This document shows positions 35,330-47,486 of a stretch of 64,000 nucleotides of DNA, piece by piece. The notes beneath the pieces were generated by a model. The model was not told the DNA's origin. It made no database searches and saw only the letters and a list, made by a program, of their open reading frames with translations. The stretch comes from Nageia nagi (taxonomy: Eukaryota; Pinophyta). The translations under genes and the position numbers were made by a program. The stretch is taken from positions 30,442,001 through 30,506,000 of the forward strand of contig JBITNC010000001.1 in NCBI GenBank assembly GCA_050084985.1, written 5' to 3'. The stretch's first letter is position 1. The number at the start of each line of letters is the position of its first letter.

Positions 35330-36105
35330 GATATTTGAATACAAAGGAGTAGGAAAATTATGAATGACTTTCATAAAAAGATCTTTGTCATACCTACTCT
35401 TGAATCCTGGAAGATAACTTTTATTATTCCGTACCCTATGTCTTGTTGACAATTTTTCAATAATCTCATTTCTAATCCTTATTTGATTTAGCTTTTCAAG
35501 CTCGACAATATTACAAGCTTGCCTTTTCTCCAATCTTCATTTCCAAATTATATGTCGCATTTGCATGCGAAAAAATCTGAGTTTGCCTATATTGTCATTG
35601 TAATGTTCTGGGAGGAAAAGCCACAAAATTATCTAAAAAATCATAAATTACCTTTTTATGAGGTAAAAAATGTAAGAGTTCATCCATCCAATCTAGGCTT
35701 TCGGTTAATTGTTTAATGTATTTCAACCTAGCCAGAATGAGTGAAGATTTAGTTAATTGACAATTTATGACAATTCTCGATATTCCATACGGCCATTGTA
35801 AATAGCAAGTTGTTATTTCTTGTAATGTTTTTTCCATATGGGTGAAATATATTTGTGGATCTAAATTAATGTCTACATTATACCCATAAAAAGTGACTCT
35901 CCAACCACTATTTACACCACAAAGCATATGGTGTGTTCTTTCGAATTATTCATCAATAGTCATTCGTAAATAATTTAAAAGATTAAAATCAAATCTATGT
36001 TTAAATATATTAATGCTAAATCACCTGGATACCTTGGGCAATGGAAATTGTACTTGTATTGTGCTATGCTACCTTCAACAGCTTCCTTTGCTAGATTCAT
36101 CTTTT

Positions 36106-36300
36106 CTATTTTTAATCATTAACACTTGACAAATATTAATATATATATATATATATATATACATATTTTTTATATTTTATATTTATATATATAATATTTT
36201 TATTTTATAATATATATATATGAAAACAAAATAAAACTAATATAAACATTTTTTTTAAGTATAAAAAGGTCGAAGGTGCATGATATTTATGGGTTCATGC
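36106..36300. repeat. (TA)n microsatellite region between B integrase and 3' ORF
   Basis: A/T-only tracts including (TA)n at about 36138-36162 and 36206-36222; no coding potential. Confidence 0.7.
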
Positions 36301-37665
36301 TCTTCATTTCTTTCTAAATTAACAAATGATAAGTTCCTTTACCAAATTTTTTCTTAATGACATATGGTCCTAACCAATTTGGAGCAAACTTATCTCTAAG
36401 CTGTCATTCTATTATGAAGTTTATTGATTTTCTTTTAAAACCAAATCACCTATTTTGAACTCATGAATTAGAGCCCTTTTATCAAAAGCTCATTTTATCC
36501 TCTCCTGATAAACACGCATATGATCTAAAGCATTAATCATTTTTCATCTAAAAATAATAACTGATCTAAGCGAGTCTATCTTGCTTCTTCGTCAAAATTT
36601 TGCTCACTTAGATTTACTCTAAGGGATGGTATTTCAAGTTTCTATGGGTAGGATGGCTTCTGTTCCATATACCAAAGAGAATGGTGTTGCCCTAATAGAA
36701 GTGCGTACACTGGTGCGATAAATCCCATAAGGCTTTTGGTATTTGAATATGCCAATCTCTATGAGAATCATTTACTATTTTGCTAAGATGTTCTGAATAG
36801 TTTTATTAGTGGCCTCTACCTATCCATTGCCTTGTGGATAATATGCAGTGGAAAAACTTTGTTTAATTTTATACTTATCACATATTTGTTTTACATCCTT
36901 ATTTTTAAAATTTTTTCCATTATCCATAATTAATTGGTTTGGCACACCAAATCTACATATAATATAATTTTTATAAAATTTGTGATTCGTGAACCAATGG
37001 TGGAAGTCATAGGAATAGCCTCGACCCATTTGGTAAAATATTTAGTTGTTGTAATTATGAACTTGTGTCCACCAGAAGATGTAGGTGTAATTTGTCCTAT
37101 TAAATCTAATGCCCATTTAGAGAATGGCCAAAGTGATTGTATAGGATGTAGTTCTTGAGATGGTTGTGAAAATAAATGAGTGTATTGATTGACATTTAAA
37201 ACATTTTTTTAACATATTACAACAATCTTTTTCCATAGTTGGCCAATAATATCCCATTTGTATTAATCATTTTACAATTGCAACACCATTAAAATGTCCT
37301 CCATGTTCCATCATGGGTGAAAGGATATAAACCTTTTTAACATCATTCCATTCAAGATATCTGAGTAAAATACCATTGAAATTTCATCAATACAAGATAT
37401 CCCCTATTAAATAATATTTAGTTGCTTTAATTTTAAAAGCTTGTCGTGATGATTTATTAAGGTTTGTAGGAAGAGTTCCAAATTTTAAAAAATTTGTCAA
37501 TTCTTTGTACCAATTATCTTTATCAATTACATCAATATTTAATACACTTTTTTCTTCATCTTCTTGTTGTAATGATGATTGAGATAATTGAATTATTTCA
37601 ACTTGAATTGAAGATTTTTTAGGATCTTCAGGATAAGAGATCCAATAGAAGCCATAGCATTGCAA
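36300..37665 (-). pseudogene. B integrase
   Basis: On the - strand: the pre-integrase segment D-N-W-Y-K-E-L-T-N-F-L ... Y-Y-L-I-G-D-I-L-Y (37540-37390); zinc-binding region with Y-Y-W-P-T-M-E-K-D-C and K-C-F-K-C-Q (about 37255-37175); catalytic core W-A-L-D-L-I-G-Q-I (37110), K-Y-F-T-K-W-V-E-A (37045), F-G-V-P-N-Q-L-I-M-D-N-G-K (36960-36920), Y-Y-P-Q-G-N-G (36845). The C-terminal part extends to about 36330 with D-L-V-L-K-x-type linker remnants. Three or more frameshifts and stops. Confidence 0.8.
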
Positions 37666-37689
37666 ATCTATTAGATGATCTTGGTGCTG

Positions 37690-38170
37690 CTTCTATACTA
37701 AATTGGTCAAAAAAATTTAATAATTTCTCAACTAATGCTTTATACTTTTGAAGTAAAGATTCTTTACATTGATATATTCCTTTCACTTGATTTACATGAG
37801 TAAAGAATCTCAATAATCTTAATTCTTTTAATTTTTAATTTAATAGCATTTTTAATGCTAATATCAAAGCTTCATATTCTACATTATTATTAGTAAAAGG
37901 AAATTTTAGTTTAAATGAATATGGTATAGGGATCCCATGCAGTGTTATAAATACAACACCTGCTCCACCACATTGTTCACATCAAGAACCATCAAAGTGT
38001 ATTGTCATATCCCAATCATCTTTGGGTTCTATAGGTATTTCAATTTCATCTAATTGAAACACCCCATCATCAGGTAATTCAATGACAAGTGGTTTATTAT
38101 CTTGCAATGGAGCATCAGTGAGATAATTAGCAATTACTTATCCTTTTATTGACTTTTATCCAATAAAATG
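37690..38170 (-). pseudogene. B second RNase H (aRNH), after RNase H
   Basis: On the - strand: H-F-D-G-S-x-C-E-Q-C-G-G-A-G-V-V-F-I (38000-37950), V-E-Y-E-A-L-I-L-A-L (37890-37860), Y-Q-C-K-E-S-L-L-Q-K-Y-K-A-L-V-E-K-L-L (37770-37715), S-I-E-A-A-P-R-S-S-N-R-F-A (37695). These are the motifs of the archaeal-type RNase H of Tat/Ogre elements, placed between RNase H and integrase. Confidence 0.75.
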
Positions 38171-38640
38171 TAAATCAAATTCAGTTAAGTGCATTATCCA
38201 CTTTGTAGTTCTGAATTTTGATAAGTTTTATTCATCATATGTTTCAATGGATCCACTTTAGAAATGACATATGTTGTATGATTAATCATATAATGTTTAA
38301 AGTTTTTTAGTAGGCAAAATGATAGCAAGATATAATTTTTTCAAATATATATACTTAATCTCATAACTCACAAGTGTTTTGTTTAGATAATATATAGCTT
38401 GCTCTTTATTGTGTTCATTCTTTTGAGCAAGCATTATTCCTAAAGCGGTTTCAGTAGCAAAAATATATAACAAAAAGGATATATCTTTTCTTGGTGGACT
38501 TAATATAGGAGGAGATAATAAATATCTTTTAATTTCATCGAATGCATCTTGTTGCTCTTTGCCCCAATGATATTCTATCCCCTTTTTTAATAATTTTGTA
38601 AATGGTTTACATTTATCAAAAAGTTATGCTATGAATCTTC
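38170..38640 (-). pseudogene. B RNase H
   Basis: On the - strand: the W-G-K-E-Q-Q-D-A-F-D-E-I-K (38570-38530) connection segment, L-S-P-P-R-K-D-I-S-F-L-L-Y (38500-38460), A-L-G-I-M-L-A-Q-K-N-E (38440-38410) and V-S-Y-E-I-K-Y (38360), the order of a gypsy RNase H. Confidence 0.7.
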
Positions 38641-39480
38641 TAATGTCTTGCAACTTGCCTTGTAAAATTTGTAGTTGTTTCAAATTACAGGAGGTGGCAT
38701 ATCCACTATTGCCTTTACTTTACTAGGATCTATTTCAATTCCTCGTCGAGACATAGTAAATCTTAATAATTTTCTTGAAGTTACACCAAAAACATATTTT
38801 TTTGGATTTAATCTTACTTTATGTTCTAATAATCTATCTAAGACTTTAATTAAAACTTTTCCATGATCTTTTCGATATTTAGATCTAGCCAACAAATTAT
38901 CAACATAATCTTCTACTATGTCGTGCATATAATCATGAAATATATAAGTCATAGCCCTTTGATAAGTTGCCCTGCATTTTTTAATCCAAAAGGCATAACT
39001 TTATAACAAAAGGTACCCTAAGGAGCTATAAAAGCCATTTTATGTTGATCTTCAGTGGCTATTTTTATTTGATTATAACCAGAAAATCCATCCATTAATG
39101 ACAACATATCATGTCCTATTGTCGAATCTACCAAACTATTAATGCTAGGTAAAAGGAAATCATCCTTAGTGACAAGCTTTTTTAAGATCACAAAAATTTG
39201 TACATATTCTTATTTTTCCACTTGGTTTTTTCACAGGTACCATATTAGATATCCAATCTGAATAATCTATAGGTTGTATAAATTTAGCTTCTAATAGTTT
39301 TTGAAGTTCTTCTTTTACCATTAATGCTATAGTGGGATGCATTTTATGTAATTTTTGTTTAACAGGTTTAGCATCAGATTTTAATGCTAAATTACATACT
39401 ACTAATTTAGGATCTATTCCAAGCATATCTGCATATGACCATGCAAATACCTTTTCTCATTCTTTTAATAAGGTTATAAT
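38640..39480 (-). pseudogene. B reverse transcriptase
   Basis: On the - strand: entry region with P-V-K-Q-K-L-H-K-M-H-P, E-L-Q-K-L-L-E-A-K-F-I-Q-P, W-I-S-N-M-V-P-V-K-K-P-S-G-K-I-R-I-C-T (39420-39185); D-G-F-S-G-Y-N-Q-I (39085); the Y-V-D-N-L-L box (38900, family Y-V-D-D-M, so the second Asp reads Asn); L-N-P-K-K-Y-V-F-G-V and I-D-P-S-K-V-K-A-I (38800-38700). A frameshift near 39180 and stops separate the parts. Confidence 0.8.
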
Positions 39481-39489
39481 TTCTTCTCG

Positions 39490-41219
39490 TTCATTCTCAA
39501 TGAGGTTTTTCCTAATTGAATAATTTTAAGATTTTGAGGATCATTACTAATATTTATTTCTAAGACATTTTCAGTAAGCATATGCAACCCTTCTTCTAAT
39601 TGATTGGTACTGGTATCCAACCTTTATCATTAACACTATATTCTTCATCATATTCTTGAGTTTGTTCATTCTACATACATGATTTTCGAAGGAACTAAAT
39701 ATGTGATCTACATTTTTGAATTCATGTGCTGAAGGATTAGATGATATGAGAGAGAAATCAGCAATTACTTCATTGTAAAAGTATCAGCTATTATTCTAAT
39801 TAGATCTTTATTTTTATTGGTTTCATTTATTTGTTCATTATTTTGATCTTCAGTAATATTTTTTTTATTTAACCATGTTTATCGATGGTTTATATGAAGA
39901 AATTGATGATTCAACATTTTTATTTATTTTGTGTGTTCTATTAATTTTTTCTTTATTATATTGATCTAACATTCGTGGAAAACTTTACTCTTAACTTGAA
40001 TCCTAGGATAACCTTTTATAAAATGTGTGTAATCAAGATCATTTTATTAATTTGAAAATATTTTACTACTTCTTCAAATATAACATGCCATAAAATGTTG
40101 TAAATATTTTGTTTTTTCTATATTTTAATTGTGTTTTATGAACTTGTATACAATTTATTGTGATGATTGGCCAATCGTATGGCCAAGTTTCACAAATTAT
40201 ATTTATTGTATCAATTTCAGATCTTTCAACATGTAACAATTGAGTTATGTTGACATCTATTTCCAACTTATCTTCATACATATAACATTCATAAGCTCCC
40301 CATGATGAAGGATTAGATTTAATAAAATGCAATATAATTTTTTCTTGTATATCACTTGGTGAGTATGAATGATTCCAAGGTAGCAAAATATTATTAATAA
40401 AGAGCATTTTGATACCTTCTAAGATATCCATTTCACTTAATTATTCTTCTTTTAGATTAATAATTTCTTGTACTATGGGTTCTTTCTCTGAAATGTTTTC
40501 GTTGTAATCCAAATTATCTTCTTCTAAATTTCCTAATTTAGCAAGTTTTTTATATTTATTCTGATAACCTAATCCCCTTTTATCAGTGGGATCTTGGTAT
40601 TGTAATTCAATTATTTCTTAGGGACCCACCTGTTCATATCGACCCAATCCTCATCCTTGCCAATTACATTTGTCAAAATAGTTTAGAACAAATGTTCTTG
40701 AACATGGTGATAAATATTTCATATCATTATTGAAATATCCTTCATTTGTTTGATTGGATATTGTTAATATAGGATCTGCTATTCCCGCATAAACAAACAT
40801 TTTTTGATTAGGTATTTCTCCTAAAGGTACTATTTATCCAATTACACTAGGTGATTCAGATACTTTACCCACTTCTTGTGATGAAGGTATATTAAATACA
40901 ACATCATCTACGTCATATTCTCCCATCCCTAAATCCATTAATTTAATTTTTACTGGATATACATTGGATATTTATTATTAGATGTAGTATTTACTTGTTT
41001 TGATGAAGAAGCTCCATGTTTTTCATCTAAAGTTTTAGCAAATTTTTCCCAAGTATATTTATCCTGTATAGCTATATCACCTTTTCCTTTTATGACTTCA
41101 GATTGATTCATATTTTTGTTCATTAATATGGTTGATAGATTAGGAGATGGTAATGTCACTTTACTTGGATCAAAAATTAAATTACAATGTGAATAAGGAT
41201 CTGAGATCTTTAAACACAC
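39490..41219 (-). pseudogene. B protease-RT linker containing domain X
   Basis: Two readable blocks on the - strand: 41219-40950 (F-D-P-S-K-V-T-L-P-S-P ... Y-T-W-E-K-F-A-K-T-L-D) and 40431-40066. The second contains S-S-W-G-A-Y-E-C-Y-M-Y ... C-E-T-W-P-Y-D-W-P-I-I-T-I-N-C, which resembles the two segments in the 3' ORF. I know no Pfam family for it. 40060-39490 is A/T-rich, frameshifted linker. Confidence 0.5.
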
Positions 41220-41660
41220 AATGAACTTTATCTTTATAGATGTATTTTAAACATCCATGATAAGTTGATGGGACACATTGCATTTCTCTAATCCATGGGC
41301 ATCCTAAAAGAATGTTATATTGTATGATGTTTCCTTCAATTATATGTAACAAAGTTTGAAAGTTTTAGCTCCTACTGTAATTGGAAGCACTATTGATCCT
41401 AGAGTTGAACACACTACATCATTCAAAGTTCTAATTTGCAACGAAGGAGCTAAGATAAGTGAATTGGTAAATTCAACTTTTTATATGCACATTTGAAATT
41501 ATATTTATTGCTAACCTTCATCTATTAAAATTCTTTTAAATAATTTTCCATCTACCTTACCAATTATGTGTAAGGGTGGATCTAATCTACCTGGTCCGTC
41601 ATTATTTAATTTTTCTTTTTCATAAAAGGTGATACTAGGTTGTTGGGATATCTTCAAACT
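41220..41660 (-). pseudogene. B protease
   Basis: On the - strand: G-K-L-F-K-R-I-L-I-D-E-G (about 41550; family L-V-D-x-G, with the second position changed) and [20 protein letters not shown] (41310-41255), the Tat-type protease C-terminal signature (family L-L-G-R-P-W-I-H ... P-S-T-x-H). Catalytic Gly region degenerate. Confidence 0.75.
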
Positions 41661-42149
41661 TTTCGACTATTGAAATGAAATTATTAGGATTACTAACATC
41701 CACTTGAATTTTTTGTAAAATTTGATTCATAGCTTCCCTTAACTTTTAGATTGTTGTAATAATTCAACTAAGGTTGTCTTAATGGAGACATCTTTAGTTG
41801 TATTTTGAAGAACACATTTTATTGAAACTTTGGGTTGTTGTGGAAGAGGTATAGGTATAGGTTGTGTATTAGTTGGACTTATCATTGATTGATTTCTTCA
41901 CGGATTATCCTATTTGTTTTGATATTGTTGTGCTATGTAGCTATACCTATCATATGTATTGAATCATCTATAGCTCCTATAAATGGTATGTATTTATTAT
42001 TCCATATATAATTCATTTGGTTTGGGACAATTTCCACATTGTTGGCCTGATGTGAAGGTAAGGGGTTTTGATATATTCCTAAATTTTGATTTGAGGGCAT
42101 GATAGGATTATCCACATCTATTTTTTGACTATTTATCAAGTCTTGAATC

Positions 42150-44600
42150 TTATGCTGTAAAGTTCAACATTTATTTGTAGTATGTCCCTTTTGCCTATGA
42201 TAAGCACAAAATTATTCTCCTTATACCACTTGCTTCCTTTAGCATTAGGATTTTCAAGTCTTATATCAGGTAATATAATCATACCATTATCACATAATTT
42301 TTTAAGTATTTCATCTAATGGTTCTGATAATGGGGTAAATTTTTTTTAGGCTTAGGTTTAACATTTTCTTCGATTTTTGAAGATTAATCAGATTTTTTTG
42401 TCATAGCTATTTGATTATTTTGTGGTTGTTTACTAATGTTTTCATATTGATTACCCTTTTTGTATTCTTTTTTCTTAAGTTTTAGTTCTCCATCTTTGAT
42501 TTTTAACTCTTTCTACAACTACTGCCTGAGCAATAGCTTCTTCAAAAGTTTTATGTTTTGAATTTGGAGAACACTGGCTATTGTTCTTAAAAACTTTGGC
42601 TAAATAATTTAACCAATTCTTCTTGTGGTATTGTGTAAGACATACTAGTAAGTATAACCTGCCATCTTGAGATGTAATCTTGTATAGTTTCATCAGGAAA
42701 TTATTGTAATCTTGTAAGATCATAATTGAAGATCTTTCTTTAATATTGATTCTAAAGTGTTCAAGAAATTGATTAGCCAATTGTTCGAAACGTATATAAA
42801 CTATGTATAAGTAAACTATTATACCAATCCAAAGCTTGACCTACAAGTGTCATAGGAAATATACATAACATTAATGAGTCATCATTAGCTATCTGATAGC
42901 TAGAAAATGCAAATTTTCTCAAGTGTTCTTTGGGATCCTCTTTTCCTTTGAATGGTTCTATCTTAGGAAATTCAAACCTATATGGTAATTTCTTTTTTGG
43001 AACACTTGGATGAATGGGCTCATTGCAAACGTTCTTATAATTTAACTTTTTAAGCCCTTGAACATTCATTTCTCGATTTATAAAATCCTTCATAAAGTCT
43101 TCTAATTCTTTATCAGTTCTATGACCTTGAGTGTGTCTATGATATCTTCGAATATTTGGATCCTTTTCTGAAATTGATCTTGAAGTGTAAGACTCATAAT
43201 TGAAGGAAACTCTGATGGTGGTGGAGGCAATATTTTAAGAGGTGAATGACATCATGAAATAGGGAATTTTAGGAGGTTTTTGGGATATACTTTTTCCATA
43301 TAGATCTTTTCCTTTGTAATCAAGTTGTTTTGTTTGATTTTGGGTTTGTTCAACCAACTTTTAATGGAATCTTGCTTTTGTTTATCATATAATTTTTGAA
43401 GTTCTAGTTCTTTATCCATTTCCTTTTGTAACAAAATGGCTATCTCTTTATCCATCGCTTCTTGTTTGTCTAAGTAGGGGTCTCGATATCTTGTATTTGA
43501 CTTCCTTCAGGAGTTTAGGTTTCAAATTTTTTATTTTTTGATATTCATCCCACTATTTTTATTTTTCTTTCTCCATACGAAGACATTGTTCCCTTTTAAT
43601 TTTTTCATTTTCTAATTCTTTAAGTTGTAATTCTTTTAAACAAAGTTGAATCTCATGTTCTTTATGAAGTCTTTTCTTTTCTTGTTCTAGGAATTCATTT
43701 CTTTGTTTGTTTGCTTGTTCTTGTTCTATGAATTTCCTTTTATCTCTAAGAAGTTTATCTTCCATTTCTTTTAATTTATTCCTCTTATTGAATTTTAATG
43801 AATTCATTAGCTTTTGTATTTTCTTCCTTTAGAAGATATTGCATCTCTGTGGCCTTTTTAATATCATCAGCATATACTTCTATGAATTTTTGACCAGCTT
43901 TTATTTTATATAATCATCGTTCTTTTAGTTCTTCATAAGAAGGTATCTCTTCTATTTTGAACTTAGATGTCCTTCTATTTAATCCTTCATTTGAGGAATA
44001 AGATTTCTCCATTTGCTTCATTGAAGGAGCTCTTTGAACTAAATTAATTGTAGGTATTGATACTTCATTTTTTTCTAATTCAAGAGATTTATGAGAAAAA
44101 GAAGATCCCTCTTTTCAATTAAAGAACTAACTCTTTGACCATCTGATAATTGATGAATGACTCTTTCATATTTAACTTTATATGGCTCAGTCTCTGGTAT
44201 CGCTATGGTTTTGGCCCGAGATTTATCCTCGTCAATTTTTAAGTTATCAAGCCTTTGATTTAGTTTTTCTACATCTCCTAGTAAACTAGAAGACATCTTA
44301 GGAATAGCCCTATAATTAGCTAGATGATGATGAATTTCAATCAAATCTTCATCTAACACTTGCATTCTAGCCCTTACAATAGGATCCTCTATAATTTTCT
44401 TTGCAATATAGATTGATCATAACCCTAATCCCAATCTTTCCTACATAAGAACTACCCATGGATCTGATTCATCTAAAGGAGGTGGCCTCCTAACTGAAGA
44501 CTCTATCAGATCCATATTGTCTGGATCTATTTCTTGTATTTCAAGTGGATGTTCTTACATTTTCTTAGCAATCATTCTTCTAGTTTGAACCATTTTTTTT
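42150..44600 (-). pseudogene. B gag with N-terminal charged coiled coil
   Basis: From about 44600 down: M-V-Q-T-R-R-M-I-A-K-like start, an N-terminal helical region (44365-44075), a long Lys/Glu/Gln coiled coil (43830-43340: E-Q-E-Q-A-N-K-Q-R-N-E-F-L-E-Q), then the capsid core at 43020-42800 (F-P-K-I-E-P-F-K-G-K-E-D-P-K-E-H-L-R-K-F; F-P-M-T-L-V-G-Q-A-L-D-W-Y) and Q-F-L-E-H-F (42775). The zinc knuckle C-A-Y-H-R-Q-K-G-H-T-T-N-K-C lies at 42208-42167, followed by L-Q-H-K-I-Q-D-L-I. Several frameshifts; stops mostly replace Gln or Trp. Confidence 0.78.
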
Positions 44601-46360
44601 TAAATATTATAAACAGACATCATAAAAAAGAAACTCTATTTTTATCTTTTATATTATGTTTTTGAGAAAACAATTTAATGCACAAACATCTTATATGCAA
44701 ACTTACTTTTAATGATGTGATTATCTTTTTTAACTTTTTCACATATTTTTAATGTTGAGTTAAATGAATGATATGAGTTGTTCATTTTTAATCCTTTTAA
44801 TTTTCTTAGTTTGTTTTGACTAGTCAAGTGTTAAACAAGGTAGGTTGGATAATCCTAATTAATGTTTACAAGTCTCTATGGATTTTGGCTTGGTTCTAGA
44901 TGAGTCTCTTTTTTTTTTACTCATACCTATGGAAAAGTCACCTTGGTCATTACTTCCAAGTGTAACTTACTCTATGGTTTCAAGTATGTTATGTCGTGGG
45001 TTCCAAGAAGTAAGAATTAATAGTTGGTAATAACATCCAACTCATTAATGTTCAATTATTTCTTTAAGGCCTTATGAAATGCATTTAAATAAGTAAAAAT
45101 ACACTTATGCATACTACCCTCTAAAACATTCATGTCTATTTACTTATCTTTATCTCAATGTGATACAATCAAAAGTTTATTTTTAGTGGAATTTGACCTT
45201 AATAAACCCCGTTGTTCTTTTTATAATGTGATTCATTATCCATCCTCTTAATAACGTTCATTAACCCCTTCCAGTTGTGAAAGTATTATATAGTGATAAA
45301 TTCCCTCTTCTTACTAGTCATATATCTCTTTGACCTCCAATGGAGTGGTAAGAGCAGACTTGGTAAGAGCCATTAAGTGTAGATGAATTAGTTAAGTGAG
45401 GTTCAATTACTCCTCCTAGAGTCACAAATCCCTTCGACCTCCAATGGAGTGGTAAGGGCAGACATCTTTAAGAGTGTTAATGTGAAGTATATTTCTAAAT
45501 AAGATGTGAATAAATTTTACCTCTTTCACTTAACTTATTTCTGATCACTTAAGATCACTTGAAGCAAAAGTGAGAGCATACTTTGTTAAGTGAAAGTACT
45601 TAGTGTATTTGAAACCATCCAATTTATTAACCTTTTAATATGATTCATACTACCCCAAAACTTGATTTATTTTCCTTAAGTTCATTCCATTTAGTGTGAT
45701 TCATTTACTCCTTCCAATAGTGGAAGTATTAAGTGTAGTAAATTACCTTCTCTTACTAGTCACATATCCCTTCGACCTCCATTGGAGTGGTAAGGGCAGA
45801 CTTGGTAAGAGGTCATTATGTGTGATATATTACCCAAATTAATAATAGTGTGAAAGAAAAGAGAAATTAATTATTCCTTCTTATCAAGTCTATTTTGTCA
45901 CCTTAGATCCATAAAGTGCAAAGGGAGAGCATAAGTAGACGAGATAAAAAGTATTAATGTGTACGTACCCTTAACCTAAGAAAATAAACAAATATCACTC
46001 ATATATTAAATAATGCATTTTAAAATTTTTGCTGCCCATTTTCTACATGCACTCTGAGCAAAGAGATCATGAGCAAATTTTACCAACTGTCATTTTAAAT
46101 GCCTACTTATGCTTACTGTATTTACATCAGATTAGAAAACATACCAATTTTAATAGGGATCGTTGATGATTTTATAGAGATCATTGGCAATTATTGTTCG
46201 ATTCATTATCGATCTAAGAAAAAATAAAAAAAAAAACAAACAATAGATAAATAGATTAAGTTAGTTTATAGTTCCACAAGATGCAAATAGAATCAAAATA
46301 TGATCAAAATAAAAGAAACTCAAGCCTATTTTCATTCCAATTCTTCTGAATGCATGTAAG
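44601..46360 (-). other. B untranslated leader with three-copy repeat
   Basis: No coding sequence. Three copies of CTTCGACCTCCA(A/T)TGGAGTGG followed by TAAGRGCAGAC lie at about 45330-45385, 45430-45480 and 45765-45830, each containing the palindrome CTCCAATGGAG. GATCG near-palindromes lie at 46157-46205. The length (about 1.8 kb) fits a long Ogre/Tat leader. Confidence 0.65.
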
Positions 46361-46361
46361 G

Positions 46362-46380
46362 GCCCTCCTTCTAGCACCAG
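46362..46380 (-). other. Probable primer-binding site of element B
   Basis: Two bases inside the 5' LTR the - strand reads CTGGTGCTAGAAGGAGGG; the TGG start and position are those of a tRNA primer site. Matching tRNA not identified. Confidence 0.6.
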
Positions 46381-46382
46381 AT

Positions 46383-47481
46383 TGTGTATATTAAATTATG
46401 CACCTAAAACTCAATTTAGCTAGATTAATCATTCAACATAATAAATCAGAACACATTCAACATTACACATCAATAATAATGTAATATTATATCTAAGAAG
46501 ATTGAATAAAATTTAATATAATAAGGATCATTATCGATCTATATGGATCGGTAATGATCGATATGTGGATCGACAACAATCGATGTAATGAATCGTGATG
46601 GTCTTCACTATTATAGTGCACTTTGTAATCTTTTGGATTTTGTCATCAATCTAATAAATCACCATCAACCGATGTTTGGATCATTGATGATTTATGACAC
46701 TATAGTGAACTTTTGCAAATTCTAAAATTTTTGTGTTTTATCCTGGTTATTTTCCTTTGCGCTTACTTCTATTGTTCTTTTCCTGTATTGACTGTAAACA
46801 CAGAAAATGAACAAAACATAAAGCATACCTGATAATACATTAAATATGAATTAGAAGTAAATAACATAAGATTAAAATGTACTTGATTATAGATTATGAT
46901 CAAGCTTCAGATCTTTGTTAAAAACTCCTAGTTTAATCTTGATAGAGCTTCGCTATCATAAAATTGGGTCCCTTTGTTCATATACAAAGCTTATATTTAT
47001 AGGCTCAAATTTTTGTTATTCATTATCTTACTAGCACAAAATTCAAGGTAACATCTCATACAAATTTCAAGGAATTCTTATCCCAAATCTGCTTAAAAAA
47101 TCCTAAATCATGCATGCTGGGCTATTCTGGGCTTGCTGGGCTATTTTGGGTTTAGGCTTATCTATCTTTGAATTAATCAAGGATCGTCAATGATTATACA
47201 GGATCATCAATGACTGTACTAGATCATTAATGATTTTTCCACAATTTTTATAATAATATTAAAATGATCACCAAATGGTCATTTTTTAATGAAAAGGGGT
47301 CATATGACCACTCGTTTTGCATCTACTCGATGAGATCTATCTAATAATAGAGTTTTCAAGATTGTTTAAGGCTTATATAAAGATTTATGATTATTTTAAT
47401 GTGATATATGTTAAAAAGATACTTATTTTATTTATTTATATTTTGTTAAACTAGATGTAGGGTTTATTTTGAGTGTCTACA
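46383..47481 (-). repeat. 5' LTR of element B
   Basis: 1099 bp, TGTAGACACTC...ATACACA on the element strand; pairs with 21687-22774. The TSD GTATT follows at 47482. Confidence 0.9.
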
Positions 47482-47486
47482 GTATT

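Larger units (their letters stand above)
28243..36105 (-). pseudogene. B 3' sense ORF with two X-like domains, split by the LINE
   Basis: After integrase, the - strand keeps long open stretches: about 36100-35346, then (beyond the LINE) 29358-28243, roughly 620 codons in total. A start near 36100 reads M-N-L-A-K-E-A-V-E-G-S-I; the end is D-I-L-Q-E-N-P-S before TAG at 28243. Two segments share a pattern with one in the pol linker: S-G-W-R-V-T-F-Y-G-Y ... L-Q-W-P-Y-G-I-S-R-I-V-I-N-C (35910-35750), and Y-S-W-D-I-K-V ... L-L-W-P-T-E-K-P-K-I-I-V-D-C (29280-29120). The last third has Cys and aromatic residues (28815-28300). The frame across the LINE empty site is continuous apart from one in-frame stop. 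No known family recognised; no signal peptide or membrane segment evident. Confidence 0.6.
21687..47481 (-). mobile_element. Element B: giant Ogre/Tat-like Ty3/gypsy retrotransposon carrying a LINE
   Basis: Two direct LTRs (21687-22774 and 46383-47481) flank 23.6 kb. TSD GTATT at 21682-21686 and 47482-47486. A polypurine tract next to the left LTR and a primer site next to the right LTR both place the element on the - strand. Order of parts: leader with tandem repeats, gag, protease, linker with domain X, RT, RNase H, aRNH, integrase, 3' sense ORF with two more X-like segments, an antisense PMD gene, 3' LTR. Without the LINE (29359-35345) it measures about 19.8 kb, in the Ogre size class. All its own genes are pseudogenes. 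Confidence 0.88.

Noticed and set aside
28243-36105. Envelope-like or integrated pararetrovirus gene downstream of the B integrase
   Set aside because: No signal peptide, membrane segment or movement-protein motif is visible, and paired LTRs, PPT and PBS make an LTR retrotransposon the simple explanation.
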